64,000 bases of DNA from Paenibacillus albidus (GTDB taxonomy: Bacteria > Bacillota > Bacilli > Paenibacillales > Paenibacillaceae): positions 1 through 64,000 of the forward strand of contig NZ_BMKR01000004.1 in assembly GCF_014644435.1 (NCBI RefSeq). Reading direction: 5' to 3'. The notes under the pieces are model-generated. The model was not told the DNA's origin and did not search any database. It saw nothing but the letters and a program-made list of their open reading frames with translations. Position numbers and translations under genes: made by a program. Shown in pieces: positions 60,796-64,000 of this stretch (position 1 is the stretch's first letter; the number at the start of each line of letters is the position of its first letter).

Positions 60796-61659
60796 TTATT
60801 CTTCCCCCGTCGCCACCGCATTCTCCTCATACGAAATCCAATCACTCCAGCTCCCGGGATACAATCTCACATTATTGAATCCCGCACGCTCCAGCGCCAG
60901 CACATTCGGGCAGGCAGTTACGCCTGAGCCGCAGTAGACGATGATCTCAGCGTCCTTATCCAGCTTGGAGAAATGCTCCTGCAACTCTTCGGCACTCTTG
61001 TAGCTTCCATCTGCATTCTGCGTGTCTTTCCAGAAGAAGTTAAAGGCGCCCGGTATATGTCCGGCCTTCTTATCCAAGGACTCTTCCAAACCCAAATATC
61101 GTTCGCGGGCACGGGAATCGATGAGGATAGGGAGGGCCGAAGACGGAGGGTTAGCAAGTCCGGTCTCTGCGGAAACCTGGCGCACCTTGTCCACGTCAAC
61201 CAGCATCTGTGTCTGCACATTCGGCTGAAAAGAACTCGGCACCCGCACCGGCTGATGATCCGTAACCGGGAATTTCTCTGCCTTCCAGGCGCTGAAGCCG
61301 CCCTCCAGAATGTAGACCTGTTCGTGTCCCAGATAACGAAGCAGCCACCAGAGACGGGCGGCGTTCATACCGCTTTCGTCGTCATAGGCGACAATACGTG
61401 AATCATCCCCGATGCCGAGCTTCGCTAGCCGCGCAGCGAATGCTTGCGGGTCAGGCAGTGGATGGCGTCCGCCGTGTTCCTCTACCAGGCCGGACAAGTC
61501 CAGCTCCAAATCGAGATAGACCGCCCCCGGAATATGCTCTTGCTCATAACTTGCTCTGCCTGCCTGGGGTTGCCCCAGCGTAAAACGGCAATCCACAATT
61601 GTCAACTCCGGTTCATAGAGCCTGGCCAGCAGCCAGCGTTTGGAAACGGTAGATTCCAT
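60796..61659 (-). CDS. 3-mercaptopyruvate sulfurtransferase (rhodanese family), intact copy
   Basis: 287 residues, two rhodanese domains. The N-terminal inactive domain has TIVDCRF-like VDCRFTLG, and the linker is followed by the catalytic domain with DSRARERYLG and Cys in [16 protein letters not shown]. The CGSGVT loop marks the mercaptopyruvate type (SseA) rather than thiosulfate type. It moves sulfur from mercaptopyruvate to thiols or cyanide in the cytoplasm. The window contains two broken copies (47003-47191, 54555-55418). It lies convergent to the amino acid ABC-OsmC operon. Confidence 0.9.
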   Translation of the reverse strand: MESTVSKRWLLARLYEPELTIVDCRFTLGQPQAGRASYEQEHIPGAVYLDLELDLSGLVEEHGGRHPLPDPQAFAARLAKLGIGDDSRIVAYDDESGMNAARLWWLLRYLGHEQVYILEGGFSAWKAEKFPVTDHQPVRVPSSFQPNVQTQMLVDVDKVRQVSAETGLANPPSSALPILIDSRARERYLGLEESLDKKAGHIPGAFNFFWKDTQNADGSYKSAEELQEHFSKLDKDAEIIVYCGSGVTACPNVLALERAGFNNVRLYPGSWSDWISYEENAVATGEE

Positions 61660-61718
61660 AAGTATCCCATCCTTTGCCTACTTTATTATGGAATTAATTA
61701 TAGCGGAATAGCCGCTAA

Positions 61719-61784
61719 TTAGTATACATTCATGAATTGGGCTTCGATGTTATCATTCGCGGCCCCGGAATGCTGATCAGGAGC
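61719..61784 (-). pseudogene. Relic of an anti-sigma factor C-terminus
   Basis: On the minus strand the frame ends SGAANDNIEAQFMNVY-stop. It resembles the end of the anti-sigma protein at 55502 (TAAVEAQFVDRN). Both sit 60-84 bp upstream of a sulfurtransferase gene in the same orientation. The similarity is short, so this relies on the shared position. Confidence 0.4.
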
Positions 61785-61808
61785 TGGCTATATGGGGAGT
61801 AGAACTAC

Positions 61809-62366
61809 CTACATTGCGGACCCCTCGTCGGCAGCTAACATCAGCTGGTATATTTTCCGTGTGGTATTTACATTGCGGACGGTCATATAACGGTATAGTT
61901 TGGTGCCGATGAGCTTGGTCATTCCGCTTGCATTGACGTTCTCCCGTTCCACAGAATATAGCATTGCACCAGATACATAGATTAGAGTGCCAATCCCGGA
62001 CTTAAGCGGCAGCTCGTCCAGTACAGAGGCTGTATTGACCTCATCCCAAAGGAACATCACATCACTTTTCAGCTGCTCATCGTTGCTCCATGAATCAGGA
62101 AGGGCTTCAATGACTGTCCGAATCTCATCCATACTGCGGACGATCACCCGAATGCTTAGGCCGAAATCCTTGGCGATGGCTTGTTCGAGTACCTCAGGCA
62201 GCTGCTCTTGCGGGTAGGTTTGACTTGCAAAAATAATATTGCCGGAATTAATGTAGGTTGTCACGGAAGTGAGTCCTGCTTGTTCAAAGGTTTCTTTCAG
62301 CAGCTTCATGCTGATTTTGTTGTTGCCGCCCACGTTGATGCCCCTTAATAAGGCTACGTAAATCAT
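61809..62366 (-). CDS. DUF1697 family protein
   Basis: 185 residues. The family opening MIYVALLRGINVGGNNKISMKLLKETFE and the TTYINSGNIIFAS strand are diagnostic. The protein is soluble. The function of the family is unknown. The ATG at 62366 has AAGGCAGGG upstream. It is divergent from the DUF2625 gene. Confidence 0.85.
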   Translation of the reverse strand: MIYVALLRGINVGGNNKISMKLLKETFEQAGLTSVTTYINSGNIIFASQTYPQEQLPEVLEQAIAKDFGLSIRVIVRSMDEIRTVIEALPDSWSNDEQLKSDVMFLWDEVNTASVLDELPLKSGIGTLIYVSGAMLYSVERENVNASGMTKLIGTKLYRYMTVRNVNTTRKIYQLMLAADEGSAM

Positions 62367-62540
62367 ATGTATCCCTGCCTTTCGCTCTCAATATGATTTT
62401 ATTATAGAAGCGGCCTGAACGAATGACAAATAATTGGAGATTAACCGGATGCTGAATACGGGTATATATGGAGAGGGTATGTCAGGAGTGAGAGGAAAGC
62501 AGGATCGAGTAGAGATTGTAAACAGGAGAGGCGGAAGCTT

Positions 62541-63197
62541 ATGTACTCATTATCTGTAGAGGAACTTGTCGATGTGGAGAATCACGCTTGGGAGGAAGTC
62601 AGAGAGCTGTTAAGCCAAGGAATAAGTACATATAGAACGATAACTGCGGAACCGGAAGCCGCCGCGAATACACTGGTTCGTCTGCAGGTGAGCACCAAGT
62701 CATATTTGGGAGCTATTGCCTACGAGACCGGCGGGATTGTGTTTGAGCATGGGTGGATTTCGCTGCTTGGCGCGGGTGGAGACGGCATTTATGGCAGCTT
62801 GACTTCGTGGAACGGGTTATCGGGTTTTGAGGATACCCCGGCACTTTGTGGGATGCTGATCGTGGCTTATGATATGGCGGGCGGGTTTTTCGGACTGGAT
62901 ACAGGACGTTTTGGCCAGACGGGCCATATCTATTATTTTGCCCCGGATACATTGGAATGGGAATCTACTGAACTAACCTATTCCGGTTTCATCGGTTGGC
63001 TGGCTGAGGGGGATCTGAATCTGTTCTATGAAACGTTTCGCTGGGAGGGCTGGCAGGATGCTGTCGGCAACCTTCAGCCAGGCCAGGTGTTTAGCTATTA
63101 TCCGCCGCTGTGGACAGCAGAGGGCAGCGGTGAGCTCAGCAGCAAAGCGCCGATCATGGTAACGGAGGTCTGGAAAGCGGCAAGCAACGGGTCCTGA
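62541..63197 (+). CDS. DUF2625 family protein
   Basis: 218 residues. It matches the DUF2625 layout: ELVDVENHAWEEVRELL near the start, IVFEHGWISLLGAGGDGIYGSLTSWNG, then FFGLDTGRFGQTGHIYYFAPDTLEWE. Such proteins are common next to immunity-like genes and may belong to the SMI1/KNR4-like immunity world. Soluble. The ATG follows AGGAGAGGCGG. Confidence 0.8.
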   Translation: MYSLSVEELVDVENHAWEEVRELLSQGISTYRTITAEPEAAANTLVRLQVSTKSYLGAIAYETGGIVFEHGWISLLGAGGDGIYGSLTSWNGLSGFEDTPALCGMLIVAYDMAGGFFGLDTGRFGQTGHIYYFAPDTLEWESTELTYSGFIGWLAEGDLNLFYETFRWEGWQDAVGNLQPGQVFSYYPPLWTAEGSGELSSKAPIMVTEVWKAASNGS

Positions 63198-63285
63198 ACC
63201 TCTCTGCATACTTATGGCCGTGTGCTGATATTCACCGCAGCAAGTATGCAATCTGAAATTCTAAACGAACATGGAGTGAAAACAG

Positions 63286-63535
63286 ATGTACAAACTAGAA
63301 GACATTTGATTTCTTCTGTCTGACGGACACCATCGAGATGAAGATTGGGCGGCTCAAGCTGCTGCGCTTATCCGCTGAAGTGGATAATTACACGGATATC
63401 CTCATCGTATGGCATGCAGGCTCGCAAAAAATCGGTTACTACGATGTAGAACATCAGGAATACAAAGCTTTGGCCAAATTCGCGGATTTCATGGCCGATC
63501 CAGTGAAATATATTGGCCTACAACTTGACGGGTAA
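63286..63535 (+). pseudogene. Frameshifted small gene of unknown function
   Basis: The ATG at 63286, behind GGAGTG, reads MYKLEDI and then meets TGA. With one base removed near 63307 it continues DFFCLTDTIEMKIGRLKLLRLSAEVDN to ADPVKYIGLQLDG and the stop at 63535, about 83 residues. The total is one base over a multiple of three. The Imm22-like gene starts 52 bp later. Confidence 0.5.
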
Positions 63536-63587
63536 CACAGAAGTAGCGGCAAAACATCTACAGTCCAACATTACAGGAGGTATTCAT

Positions 63588-63971
63588 ATGAGCGGAACAG
63601 AGCATCTGCAAAAACATCAGATTCACGTTTGGGTAGGCACTTATACCGGGGATGACGACACCTGGAGCCACTATTTCGACCAGGATGAATACGGAGCGGA
63701 TTGCGGGTTTTGTACAGACACGGGTATGGAATGGTTCGACTATGATTTTTTTGCCGAGTATAACGCAGGGGAAGTGCTTAAGGTTGAAGACGTCTTGCTT
63801 GAAGTGCCTTTCTCGGAACAGTTCGAGGACGAACTGTTTGCAGCTTGCCTCCAATATGGGGTAAAAAGAGCCACTCATTGTGTCAGCCTAATGGATTTTG
63901 ACGGCAGTGCCAAGCCCGGTCAAGCCTATAATCAACTGGTTTATGTCGGTGCATTCAAGGCAATGGCATGA
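63588..63971 (+). CDS. Imm22-like immunity protein
   Basis: 127 residues, start at 63588 behind AGGAGG. Acidic and soluble. The HVWVGTYTGDDDTWSHYFD opening and the alternating strand pattern (ATHCVSLMDFDG, NQLVYVGAFKAM) fit Immunity protein 22, which neutralises polymorphic toxins. No toxin is visible before the window ends. With SUFU and DUF2625 it is one of several orphan immunity-like genes here. Confidence 0.6.
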   Translation: MSGTEHLQKHQIHVWVGTYTGDDDTWSHYFDQDEYGADCGFCTDTGMEWFDYDFFAEYNAGEVLKVEDVLLEVPFSEQFEDELFAACLQYGVKRATHCVSLMDFDGSAKPGQAYNQLVYVGAFKAMA

Positions 63972-64000
63972 AGAGCGGCGCGGACTCGAACGTTCAGGTA

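Noticed and set aside
1..64000. CRISPR array, tRNA or rRNA genes, prophage
   Set aside because: No regularly spaced short repeats, no cloverleaf or rRNA signatures and no phage structural genes were recognised on reading both strands.

Overview
The window reads as chromosomal DNA of a Gram-positive, spore-former-type Firmicute, most probably a Paenibacillus. The signs are strong AGGAGG-type ribosome binding sites, many lipoproteins with lipoboxes, Bacillus-type housekeeping proteins (ExoA, KhtT, FabF), SecA2, ECF sigma/anti-sigma pairs, perfect or near-perfect 7-1-7 Fur boxes and about 50% GC by eye. The species cannot be named from the sequence. I recognised no rRNA, tRNA, CRISPR array, prophage or replication origin.

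Layout. 1-850: an IS66 end carrying a TnpA-TnpC chimeric reading frame, followed by copy A of a 285-bp dispersed repeat. 1-18.5 kb: an ordinary mosaic of a secreted arabinanase, NifU-N protein, FabF with a divergent XRE regulator, MFS transporter, ExoA, VanZ/RDD protein, M29 aminopeptidase, M23 lipoprotein, an OmpR-type two-component system, orphan KhtT, a LuxR-type regulator behind a structured leader, and a ZipA-C-like protein. 18.6-26 kb: repeat copy B, then SUFU, DUF3829, PilZ, membrane-anchored Mrr nuclease, crystallin-like, DinB and GNAT proteins, and an EamA transporter behind a riboswitch-like leader with an intrinsic terminator.

26-51 kb holds three iron loci. Each has an AraC-type regulator followed by a Fur box and a siderophore-binding lipoprotein. 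In two of them (27066-28937 and 41874-43874) the regulator has no stop codon and runs in frame through a complete Fur-controlled promoter into the lipoprotein. In the third (47202-50700) the genes are separate: a Btr-like regulator, a lipoprotein and a FhuF-type reductase. No siderophore permease or ATPase lies in the window, so these binding proteins probably serve transporters encoded elsewhere. Between the iron loci lie a two-component operon, CueP, an extracellular fumarate reductase-like flavoprotein, a chemoreceptor, a PadR/BtrH-like pair, a Bcr/CflA exporter and an IS200 remnant.

51-64 kb: SecA2 beside decayed neighbours, an ECF sigma/anti-sigma pair, a TetR-controlled polar amino acid ABC operon with OsmC, and three copies of a mercaptopyruvate sulfurtransferase gene (one intact, one multiply mutated, one a 3' fragment). 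At the right end are DUF1697, DUF2625 and Imm22-like genes. Frameshifted or broken genes are common here (Zn-ribbon, IS200 TnpA, two sulfurtransferase copies, a membrane protein, a small gene at 63286). They show gene decay, although some single-base shifts could be sequencing errors.
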